This document shows positions 6,358 to 11,534 of a DNA stretch of 11,534 bases, one piece after another; within the stretch, counting starts at the first letter, position 1, and each line of letters begins with the position of its first letter. Both the position numbers and the translations under genes were made by a program. The notes under the pieces are model-generated. The model was given only the letters and a program-made list of their open reading frames with translations. It made no database searches and had not been told where the DNA came from. This DNA comes from an uncultured Clostridia bacterium (GTDB lineage: Bacteria > Bacillota > Clostridia > Oscillospirales > Oscillospiraceae): contig CAMDZY010000042.1 in the NCBI GenBank assembly GCA_945910975.1, forward strand, positions 1 through 11,534, given 5' to 3'.

Positions 6358-7533
6358 ATGAAATTACTAAAGCGAAGCTGGGCGGATGTGTCTTTGGACA
6401 ATTTGACCCACAACTATACACAGCTGCGCCGCCATGTGCCGTCCGACTGCAAATTTTTGGGCGTGGTCAAGGCCGATGCCTACGGCCACGGCGCAGTGCC
6501 GATCAGTCAGCATTTGAAGGATTTGGGCGCGGATTATCTCGCCGTGTCCAACATTGAAGAAGCGCTGCAATTGCGCAGAGGCGGTCTGCGTCTGCCGATT
6601 CTGATTTTGGGCTACACGCCGCCGGTGTACGCGGCCGACTTGGCGCAGATGGAGCTGCGGCAGGAGGTTCACAGTCTGGAATATGCGCGCCAGCTCAATG
6701 CGCGACTGTCCGGCACGGAGTTACAGTTGCAGATCCATATCAAGCTGGACACCGGAATGTCGCGGCTCGGCTTTTTTGCCTACGACCGCGAACAGACGCT
6801 TGACGAGCTGAAAGAGATCGCCGCCATGCAAAATCTGCACTGTGAGGGTGTGTTCACCCACTTTTCCGCAGCAGACAGCTATGCACCGGACGATCAGGCC
6901 TATACGCAGCTGCAATTTTGCCGCTTTACTGCTATGCTGGACGAGATGAAATGTGTCGGCATCACGCCGGAGATTCGCCATTGTGCCAACTCGGCTGCGG
7001 CAATTCTGCACCCGGAATATGCATTGGATATGATTCGCCCCGGTATTGCCACCTATGGCATTGCGCCGTCGGCGGAATTGCAGGGCGCGCTCGACTTAAA
7101 ACCGCTGATGTCGCTGCGCACCATCATTTCTCAAATTCGCCCCTACCCGACCGGAACCTGCGTCAGCTACGGCAGAGCCTACACCACGCCGGAAACGCGC
7201 AACATTGCAGTGCTGGCCATCGGCTATGCAGACGGTCTGTCGCGCAGCTTTTCCAACCAAATCAGCTTCCTGCTGCACGGGAAAAGAGTGCCGGTGGTGG
7301 GACGCATTTGCATGGATATGTGCATGGTGGATGTGACGGACGTGCCGGAGGCAAAGGTCGGCGATATGGTCACGGTGTTTGGTACGGACGAGGGCGCCAG
7401 CATCCCGGTGGAGGAGCTGTCCGACCGGCTCGGCACCATCCCCTACGAGGTTCTGTGCGGCATCAACAAGCGAATCCCCCGCATCTATCTCAACGGCAAC
7501 AGCCGCATCGAAGTTTTGCAGTATATTGTGTAA
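6358..7533 (+). CDS. alr: Alanine racemase
   Basis: This 391-residue, PLP-dependent, fold-III enzyme interconverts L- and D-alanine, supplying D-alanine for peptidoglycan and, in spore formers, affecting germination control. The PLP lysine is Lys38 in VVKADAYGHG. The second catalytic base is Tyr271 in CVSYGRAY, followed by the conserved IGYADGLSR. Other family segments seen are KLDTGMSRLGF, EGVFTHFSAAD, RPGIATYG and VGRICMDMCMVDVTD. The N-terminal TIM barrel and C-terminal beta domain are both complete. It starts 1 nt after the lipoprotein stop, with GAGG in the end of that gene serving as ribosome binding site, so the two are almost certainly co-translated. A 149-nt gap with a promoter candidate separates it from mazF. 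Confidence 0.97.
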   Translation: MKLLKRSWADVSLDNLTHNYTQLRRHVPSDCKFLGVVKADAYGHGAVPISQHLKDLGADYLAVSNIEEALQLRRGGLRLPILILGYTPPVYAADLAQMELRQEVHSLEYARQLNARLSGTELQLQIHIKLDTGMSRLGFFAYDREQTLDELKEIAAMQNLHCEGVFTHFSAADSYAPDDQAYTQLQFCRFTAMLDEMKCVGITPEIRHCANSAAAILHPEYALDMIRPGIATYGIAPSAELQGALDLKPLMSLRTIISQIRPYPTGTCVSYGRAYTTPETRNIAVLAIGYADGLSRSFSNQISFLLHGKRVPVVGRICMDMCMVDVTDVPEAKVGDMVTVFGTDEGASIPVEELSDRLGTIPYEVLCGINKRIPRIYLNGNSRIEVLQYIV

Positions 7534-7577
7534 TTCTTCCGCTGACAAGCATACTATGGATTGAGAGCCTTCTCTCA

Positions 7578-7606
7578 TTGCCGGAATTTTCTCCGGCCTG
7601 TATAAA
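7578..7606 (+). promoter_or_regulatory. Candidate sigma-A promoter for mazF
   Basis: TTGCCG (7578-7583, 4 of 6) is followed by exactly 17 nt and then TATAAA (7601-7606, 5 of 6). It lies about 76 nt before the mazF start. The spacer contains a small GCCGGA/TCCGGC inverted repeat (7580-7597), a possible operator. It would let mazF be transcribed apart from alr. Confidence 0.5.
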
Positions 7607-7682
7607 AAATAATTCTGCGTGGGAAAATAAGGTTACACCGTGATAAAAGCGGTGAATGATTTTTCGCGGAGAGTGACACACC

Positions 7683-8042
7683 ATGATGGATGAAACCGTA
7701 AAACGGGGCGATATTTTCTATGCCGATCTCAGCCCGGTGGTCGGCAGTGAACAGGGTGGAACCAGACCCGTCCTGATTGTCCAAAACGACATGGGCAATC
7801 GCCATTCGCCCACTGTGATTGCCGCTGCGATCACCAGCCAAACCGGCAAAGCCAAGCTGCCCACGCATATCGAATTGACCGGTCACAACGTCGGACTTAC
7901 AAAGGATTCCGTTGTTCTTTTGGAACAAATACGTACAATCGACAAAAAACGTCTGCGCGAACACATGGGCAGATTGGATGAAACCATGATGAATCAGGTG
8001 GACTCGGCAATTGCAGTCAGCTTTGGACTTCACGCGACCTAG
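7683..8042 (+). CDS. mazF: MazF/NdoA-type mRNA endoribonuclease toxin
   Basis: This 119-residue protein of the PemK/MazF family closely follows B. subtilis NdoA (EndoA). KRGDIFYADLSPVVGSEQGG, then RPVLIVQND, KAKLPTHIEL and VVLLEQIRTIDKKRL are all present. The residues equivalent to catalytic Arg25 and Thr48 of B. subtilis MazF are Arg28 and Thr51, so it should be an active ribosome-independent RNase that cuts single-stranded mRNA at a short motif, UACAU in Bacillus; target specificity here is unverified. GGAGAG sits 9 nt before the ATG at 7683. In Bacillus the ribbon-helix-helix antitoxin NdoAI (MazE) is encoded between alr and this gene. Here the 149-nt gap is too short for it, and no antitoxin is visible nearby. 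A strong hairpin follows the stop. Confidence 0.95.
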   Translation: MMDETVKRGDIFYADLSPVVGSEQGGTRPVLIVQNDMGNRHSPTVIAAAITSQTGKAKLPTHIELTGHNVGLTKDSVVLLEQIRTIDKKRLREHMGRLDETMMNQVDSAIAVSFGLHAT

Positions 8043-8068
8043 AAAAAAATAACAGCAATATTATTTCG

Positions 8069-8101
8069 CCCTCCTGCATACTATATGCGGGAGGGATTTT
8101 T
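8069..8101 (+). terminator. Hairpin with T-tract that contains the next gene's ribosome binding site
   Basis: A 12-bp stem pairs 8069-8080 (CCCTCCTGCATA) with 8084-8095 (TATGCGGGAGGG) around a CTA loop; all positions are Watson-Crick except one U-G. ATTTTT follows (8096-8101). This is a good rho-independent terminator for the transcript ending with mazF. The 3' arm GGGAGGG is also the Shine-Dalgarno of the gene starting at 8102 (6-nt spacing), so folding would hide that site. Confidence 0.75.
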
Positions 8102-8602
8102 ATGGAATGTCCAATCACTACACCGGTTTATTACAACGCGCAAGTCGTTTGCCAATTGGAGGTAGAGCGGCAAGGTCTGTACTATCACTTCCACTGCTGC
8201 TGCCATCTGGAGCCGACGCGCATTTTGCGCGTGTATGCAATTTGCGGGATGCAGATCGTGCCGCTTGGCATTTTGATGCCGAAGGACGGCGCATTTGTTC
8301 TGGATGAAAAAATCTCCGCCAGAGCGTGGCCGCTGGATGCGATCGACACCGCGATTTGCAGCTTCTGCCCGGAGGACTCCGCCCTGCCCTGGCGCAGTGT
8401 GGTAGACGGCGTTACCGTGGAAGGCTGGCTCCGCCGGCAGGAAAACGGCTATGAACTGTTATTGCCGGATACGGGCGAAGAGTTTCCGTTCCCCGCCAAC
8501 CGACAGGATGCAAAGCCCACGGTTTGCGGCGATATCGCCTGCCTTTCGCTGCCCTTGGACGCAGCCGGACAATTGTTCACAACACCTGACGATATTACAT
8601 AA
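8102..8602 (+). CDS. Cys-rich protein of unknown function
   Basis: I do not recognise this 166-residue protein. It has no signal peptide and no membrane segment, so it is probably cytoplasmic. It has ten cysteines, including a C-C-C run (32-34, within HFHCCCHLE) and a CSFC pair (86-89), which might bind a metal. The first half has the pattern GLYYHF ... RVYAICGM ... PLGILMPKDGAFVLDEKIS, suggestive of a small beta domain. I recall similar patterns in uncharacterised Oscillospiraceae proteins, but this is unverified. GGGAGGG is 6 nt before the ATG, buried in the preceding hairpin. It ends 24 nt before the polysaccharide deacetylase gene, so the two are probably co-transcribed. Base composition and the overlapping-free layout fit a real gene. 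Confidence 0.72.
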   Translation: MECPITTPVYYNAQVVCQLEVERQGLYYHFHCCCHLEPTRILRVYAICGMQIVPLGILMPKDGAFVLDEKISARAWPLDAIDTAICSFCPEDSALPWRSVVDGVTVEGWLRRQENGYELLLPDTGEEFPFPANRQDAKPTVCGDIACLSLPLDAAGQLFTTPDDIT

Positions 8603-8626
8603 CGCATACGAAAGGACGGATCGCAT

Positions 8627-9577
8627 ATGCGGCGTTGGCTTGCAATTTTTTTGGTGATCGGATGTTTTTGCGGGATACTCCCGCCATCGGCGGCAGCACA
8701 GGAGGAACCGAAGCTGATCGCCCTGACCTTTGACGACGGCCCCGGACCCGATACCGGACGGCTGCTGGATGCCTTGCAGCAGCGCCACGCCAAGGCGACC
8801 TTTTTCATTCTGGGCTGTAACGCCGAAACCTATCCCGAAACCTTGCAACGAGCCTATCAGGAGGGACACCAGATCGGCAACCACACCTACAGTCACAAGC
8901 TGCTGCCCGACCGTTCCGAGGCGCAGATTCGCCAGCAGCTTGCCAAAACGGAGGAGATCCTCAATCAAGTCTGCGGGCAGGGGACGGTCTATTTGTTCCG
9001 CCCGCCGTTTGGCGAGTACTCCGAGCAGATTCTCAAGTTGGCCGATGTGCCTGTCATATCGTGGGCAGTGGATCCGCTGGACTGGAAATGTCTGGATGCC
9101 AAAAAAGTTGCCGACAGCATTGTGAAAAACGCCTTTGACGGCGCAATCGTTTTGTCGCATGATATTTATCCCAGTACAGTCGATGGCGTGATCGACGCCA
9201 TTGACCGCCTGCAAAGCGAGGGCTACGAATTTGTCACCGTCAACGAGCTGTTCCGGCGGCGTGGGGTCGCGATGAAAAGCGGGAAGGTCTATTCCCGCTG
9301 CCGCCCGACCGGGATTTTGCTGCCGGAGCTTGCCGAGCCTGTCATCACCGCGCAGACCGCCACCGACGGCGTGCAGATCGCAATCACTGCCGACGGTAGC
9401 GCCGAGATCTATTATACCACGGACGGCACCTTGCCCACGGCACAAAGCCAGGTTTATACTGCGCCGTTCACCGTGTCCAGCTCCTGCACGATCCGTGCTG
9501 TCGCGGCCTATCAGTTCAACGGCAGCCGCAGCGACCCGGCATTGGCAGAAATCAAAATTGCGCAGGCCTCCGAATAA
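8627..9577 (+). CDS. Secreted polysaccharide deacetylase with C-terminal beta domain
   Basis: This is a 316-residue carbohydrate esterase family 4 enzyme. The N-terminal hydrophobic segment (4-18, ending near PPSAAAQ) is a signal peptide or membrane anchor. NodB motifs are all present: TFDDGPGPDT (34-43) with the base Asp36 and metal ligand Asp37, metal ligands His86 and His90 in NHTYSH, RPPFGEY (125-131), DPLDW (149-153), and LSHD with His178. It should remove acetyl groups from an N-acetylated polysaccharide, most likely peptidoglycan; the exact substrate is not visible. Residues about 235-313 form a second domain with IYYTTDGTLPTAQSQVYTAPF, typical of the chitobiase/beta-hexosaminidase C-terminal (Fn3-associated) fold, probably for wall or glycan contact. 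The ATG at 8627 has AAAGGA 10 nt upstream. It is last in the run and is followed by a long-stem terminator. Confidence 0.93.
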   Translation: MRRWLAIFLVIGCFCGILPPSAAAQEEPKLIALTFDDGPGPDTGRLLDALQQRHAKATFFILGCNAETYPETLQRAYQEGHQIGNHTYSHKLLPDRSEAQIRQQLAKTEEILNQVCGQGTVYLFRPPFGEYSEQILKLADVPVISWAVDPLDWKCLDAKKVADSIVKNAFDGAIVLSHDIYPSTVDGVIDAIDRLQSEGYEFVTVNELFRRRGVAMKSGKVYSRCRPTGILLPELAEPVITAQTATDGVQIAITADGSAEIYYTTDGTLPTAQSQVYTAPFTVSSSCTIRAVAAYQFNGSRSDPALAEIKIAQASE

Positions 9578-9580
9578 GCG

Positions 9581-9627
9581 AACAGGGCGAATTTCCCATC
9601 TACTTGGGAAATTTGCCCTGTTGCTTT
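9581..9627. terminator. Bidirectional-type terminator between convergent genes
   Basis: An 18-bp stem (9581-9598 with 9605-9622, one G-U pair) encloses a TCTACT loop and lies 3 nt after the deacetylase stop. The following TTGCTTT is T-rich on the + strand, and on the - strand TTCGCTTATT follows the stem. It sits between the convergent deacetylase and csoR genes and probably serves both, although neither T-tract is ideal. Confidence 0.8.
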
Positions 9628-9634
9628 ACGCCCG

Positions 9635-9934
9635 TTACAAATATTTTTGAATGGCTTTTTGAAATTCTTCGATCGCAGCCGTGTCGCCCTCCTCCACTGC
9701 GTGGGCGATGCAGTGCGAGATATGCTCGTTGATGATCTGCTTGCCCAGACCGTTCAGTGCCGAGCGGGCAGCGGAAATTTGGATGAGAACCTCTGCGCAG
9801 TCCTCATCGTTTTCTATCATTTTTTTCACGTACTCCAAATGTCCGATGACGCGGGAAAGGCGATTGATCTGCCGCTTTTTTTCCTGCGGGTCGTGGACGT
9901 GTGCGTGCGTGTGTTCTTCGTGATTGTGTTCCAT
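9635..9934 (-). CDS. csoR: CsoR-family copper-sensing repressor with His-rich N-terminus
   Basis: This is a 99-residue, all-helical DUF156 (CsoR/RcnR/FrmR) DNA-binding protein. The ligand set is Cys46, His71 and Cys75, the same spacing as Cys36-His61-Cys65 of M. tuberculosis CsoR, which points to Cu(I) rather than nickel or formaldehyde sensing. KKRQINRLSRVIGHLEYVKKMI (residues 19-40) is the usual first helix. The first 14 residues are unusual: six are His (3, 5, 8, 10, 12, 14), giving an extra possible metal-binding tail. The ATG at 9934 is chosen because GGAGG lies 6 nt upstream; the frame is open to 9976, but without a ribosome binding site. No copper exporter or chaperone gene is adjacent, so its regulon lies elsewhere or it regulates itself. 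It is convergent with the deacetylase gene. Confidence 0.9.
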   Translation of the reverse strand: MEHNHEEHTHAHVHDPQEKKRQINRLSRVIGHLEYVKKMIENDEDCAEVLIQISAARSALNGLGKQIINEHISHCIAHAVEEGDTAAIEEFQKAIQKYL

Positions 9935-10028
9935 TGCGTACCTCCGGGCAATCCCAATGCCGCGCCGCTTCCCCAAACCGACACGGCACAGGCTTGCGCC
10001 TCATGGGGAGTGCTTAACCGATGCATAG

Positions 10029-10037
10029 ATTGTAGCA
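10029..10037 (-). promoter_or_regulatory. Extended -10 promoter of csoR
   Basis: On the - strand TGCTACAAT (10037-10029) matches the extended -10 TGnTATAAT at 8 of 9 fixed and free positions. There is no good -35, only the T run opposite 10051-10057, as is usual for extended -10 promoters. The predicted leader to the ATG at 9934 is about 90 nt. Confidence 0.6.
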
Positions 10038-10057
10038 AAATTTTACTTTGAAAAAAA

Positions 10058-10080
10058 GCACCCCGGGGGGATATTGGGGC
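10058..10080. promoter_or_regulatory. C/G-tract box upstream of the csoR promoter
   Basis: CACCCCGGGGGG (10059-10070), an ATATT spacer and GGGG (10076-10079) lie just upstream of the csoR promoter. C-tract/G-tract pseudo-palindromes are the known operator type of CsoR repressors, so autoregulation is plausible. Alternatively, on the - strand the CCCC/GGGG pairing followed by TGCTTTTTTT could act as a second terminator for the transcript coming from pta. The sequence does not decide between these. Confidence 0.4.
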
Positions 10081-10094
10081 AAATTTTTCTGTGG

Positions 10095-10131
10095 AAAACC
10101 CCCGCCGAGGGGAAATTTCTCTCGGCGGAGG
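10095..10131 (-). terminator. Terminator of the pta operon
   Basis: On the - strand an 11-bp GC-rich stem (10131-10121 with 10109-10099, one U-G) encloses a loop with AAATTT and is followed by TTTT (10098-10095). It begins 10 nt after the stop of the acidic-tail protein. The U-tract is short, and the T7 run farther on, opposite 10051-10057, may help. Confidence 0.75.
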
Positions 10132-10141
10132 TCGACCGGAT

Positions 10142-10492
10142 TTAGGCTTCTTCAGTCGGCGCTTCGGGCGCTTCTTCGGCAGGTGCCTCTTCTGCGGCAG
10201 CTTCCGGCTCGGCGGGCGTGGCCAGCTCGGATTCGTCGAGAATCAAAACATCCTCGTCCTCGTCAACGACGTCAACAGGGTCGGCTTCTGCTTTCTTCTT
10301 GCGCTTGGGCAGGTTGAAAAACGAAATCGACACGTTGGAATCGCCGGTTTCGGCGTTTTCCTTTTTGTGGATGCCCAGCAGGAAGGAGCGATACTCAAAT
10401 TCGCCTGCTTCATCGTCAACCTTTACCTTGTAGGGAACCAATGTTGCCGCGACAGCCGCGCCAAGGGCAACATATTTCCATGCTTTGCTCAT
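10142..10492 (-). CDS. Small membrane-anchored protein with acidic Ala/Glu/Pro tail
   Basis: I do not recognise this 116-residue protein. Residues about 5-20 (WKYVALGAAVAATLVP) are hydrophobic and form one N-terminal membrane helix or an uncleaved signal. A polar middle part follows, with a basic LPKRKKK cluster at 61-67, then an acidic DVVDEDEDVLILDESE stretch (74-89), and a low-complexity Ala/Glu/Pro tail from 91 to the end. The ATG at 10492 has AAAGGA 9 nt upstream. The frame extends to 10588, but that part overlaps the end of pta and lacks a start site. The gene begins 25 nt after the pta stop and is followed by a terminator, so it is the last gene of the pta transcript. A link to Pta function is possible but unsupported beyond position. 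Confidence 0.75.
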   Translation of the reverse strand: MSKAWKYVALGAAVAATLVPYKVKVDDEAGEFEYRSFLLGIHKKENAETGDSNVSISFFNLPKRKKKAEADPVDVVDEDEDVLILDESELATPAEPEAAAEEAPAEEAPEAPTEEA

Positions 10493-10517
10493 ACAAATCG
10501 TTCCTTTCTTGGATTTT

Positions 10518-11531
10518 TTACGCCATACCGGCAGTGATAATGGCCATCTTATAGACCTCATCGGCATTGCAGCCGCGGGACAGGTCATTGATGGGCGCGT
10601 TCAGACCCTGCAAAATGGGGCCGTATGCTTCAAAGCCGCCCAGACGCTGGGCAATCTTGTAGCCGATGTTGCCTGCTTCGATGCAGGGGAAAATGAAGGT
10701 GTTGGCATAGCCTGCAACCGTGGAGCCGGGGAATTTCAGCTGGCCGACGACCGGGGAAACGGCGGCATCAAACTGCATCTCGCCGTCAATTGCCAAATCG
10801 GGCGCCATAGCCTTGGCAGCGGCTGTGGCATCGCGGGAGAGATTGACCGTGCCGCCCTTGCCGGAGCCCTTGGTGGAGAAGCTCAGCATGGCGACCTTGG
10901 GGTCGATGCCGAAAAATTCTGCCGTGCGTGCCGATTCCACGGCGACCTCCGCCAGCTTCTGTGCAGCGGACAGCGTTACCGCGCCGGTGGTTTTGTCTAC
11001 GCTGTCTTCATAGGAGATGTTGATGGCGCAGTCGCCCATGCAATACTTTTCCACGCCGTCCTTTCCCTCGCGGTACAGGATAAAGCTGGAGGACACCAGA
11101 TGGGCACCCTTGCGGGTCTTGACCAGCTGCAGCGCCGGACGAACGGTATCGGCGGTGGAGTAGGTCGCGCCGCCGAGCAGTGCGTCAGCCTTGCCCATCT
11201 TAACCAGCATGGTGCCAAAGTAATTGCCCTTGGCGAGTGCCGCGCGGCATTCTTCCTCACTCATCTTGCCCTTGCGCAGCGTGACCATGGTGCTGACCAT
11301 TTCGTCCATCTCCGGGTAAGTCGCCGGATCCAGAACGGTTGCACGGGAAACGTCAAAGCCGCCCTTGTCCGCAGCAGCGGCAACTTCATCAACATTGCCG
11401 ACCAGAATGACATCCATCAAATCGTCCTTCAGCAGGCGGGCAGCCGCTTCCTGAATACGGGCATCGCAGCCCTCGGTAAACACGATGGTGCGGCGGGTAG
11501 CCTTCAGAGCGTCAAGCAGTTTCGTAAACAT
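10518..11531 (-). CDS. pta: Phosphate acetyltransferase
   Basis: This 337-residue enzyme interconverts acetyl-CoA plus phosphate with acetyl phosphate plus CoA. With acetate kinase this makes ATP and acetate in fermentation. The short PTA_PTB form is seen, without the N-terminal regulatory domain of long Pta. Family segments include TIVFTEGCDARI near the start, GGATYSTADTVRPALQ, FSTKGSGKGG, SPVVGQLKFPGSTVAG, EAGNIGYKIAQRLGG, and GPILQGLNAPINDLSRGC near the end. The length matches clostridial Pta, and MFTKLLDAL is a typical N-terminus, so the ATG at 11531 is probably the true start, although its ribosome binding site lies outside the window. Acetate kinase (ackA), often next to pta, is not downstream here; instead a small acidic-tail protein follows. 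Confidence 0.96.
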   Translation of the reverse strand: MFTKLLDALKATRRTIVFTEGCDARIQEAAARLLKDDLMDVILVGNVDEVAAAADKGGFDVSRATVLDPATYPEMDEMVSTMVTLRKGKMSEEECRAALAKGNYFGTMLVKMGKADALLGGATYSTADTVRPALQLVKTRKGAHLVSSSFILYREGKDGVEKYCMGDCAINISYEDSVDKTTGAVTLSAAQKLAEVAVESARTAEFFGIDPKVAMLSFSTKGSGKGGTVNLSRDATAAAKAMAPDLAIDGEMQFDAAVSPVVGQLKFPGSTVAGYANTFIFPCIEAGNIGYKIAQRLGGFEAYGPILQGLNAPINDLSRGCNADEVYKMAIITAGMA

Positions 11532-11534
11532 TAT

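Noticed and set aside
7535..7600. GAGAG/CTCTC and GCCGGA/TCCGGC hairpins after alr as a terminator
   Set aside because: The stems are only 5-6 bp and no T-tract follows on the + strand; the second overlaps a promoter spacer instead.
6918..7643. A 241-codon + strand frame overlapping alr and the gap
   Set aside because: It is His/Gly/Arg-rich out-of-frame translation of alr without a start site; the alr frame has both catalytic residues.
7640..7693. A 17-codon GTG frame just before mazF as a possible antitoxin
   Set aside because: It is far shorter than any MazE, has no ribosome binding site and overlaps the mazF start; it is more likely chance.
8459..9445. A 328-codon open frame on the - strand opposite the deacetylase
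   Set aside because: The + strand frame has full NodB motifs, a signal peptide and a ribosome binding site. The reverse frame has no recognisable domain or ribosome binding site and arises from GC-rich codon bias.
9647..10051. A 134-codon + strand frame opposite csoR
   Set aside because: The - strand frame has the complete CsoR ligand set and ribosome binding site; the + frame crosses the csoR promoter and shows no domain.

Overview
The window looks like chromosomal DNA from a Gram-positive anaerobe of the class Clostridia, most likely the Oscillospiraceae/Butyricicoccaceae group. This is inferred from moderately GC-rich genes between AT-rich gaps, purine-rich Shine-Dalgarno sites with several TTG starts, clostridial families (DUF4234, DUF2752, DUF4367) and the Firmicutes-type order lipoprotein - alr - ndoA/mazF. 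The genus cannot be fixed from this sequence alone. I see no tRNA, rRNA, CRISPR array, transposase or prophage gene.

Layout. (1) At 1-795 (+) are the end of a DUF4234 membrane protein with a tandem-repeat N-terminus and an overlapping DUF2752 membrane protein, closed by a strong terminator. (2) At 887-2153 (-) are an ECF-type sigma factor and an overlapping membrane DUF4367 protein, probably its anti-sigma factor, transcribed from a near-consensus promoter. A small secreted protein (2364-2765, +) is divergent from them. (3) A 332-bp gap holds a terminator and the promoter of a long + strand run: recQ, nnrD, a lipoprotein gene, alr, mazF, an unknown Cys-rich protein and a secreted polysaccharide deacetylase (3098-9577). 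It ends in a bidirectional-looking terminator. (4) On the - strand, pta and a small membrane-anchored acidic-tail protein (10142-11531) end in their own terminator, followed by a CsoR-type metal-sensing repressor (9635-9934) with its own promoter.

How the genes work together. RecQ acts in DNA repair and NnrD in NAD(P)H repair. Alr supplies D-alanine for peptidoglycan, and the lipoprotein and deacetylase act outside the membrane. The lipoprotein-alr-mazF order matches Bacillus ydcC-alrA-ndoAI-ndoA and resembles C. difficile gerS-alr2, but the antitoxin gene usually found between alr and mazF is absent. The sigma/anti-sigma pair is probably an envelope-stress module whose targets are unknown.

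The points most worth a second look are the MazF without an adjacent antitoxin and with its own promoter candidate, the stable hairpin after mazF that contains the ribosome binding site of the next gene, the His-rich CsoR with a C/G-tract box upstream, and the unknown 166-residue protein. I did not find convincing evidence of a wholly new multi-gene system.
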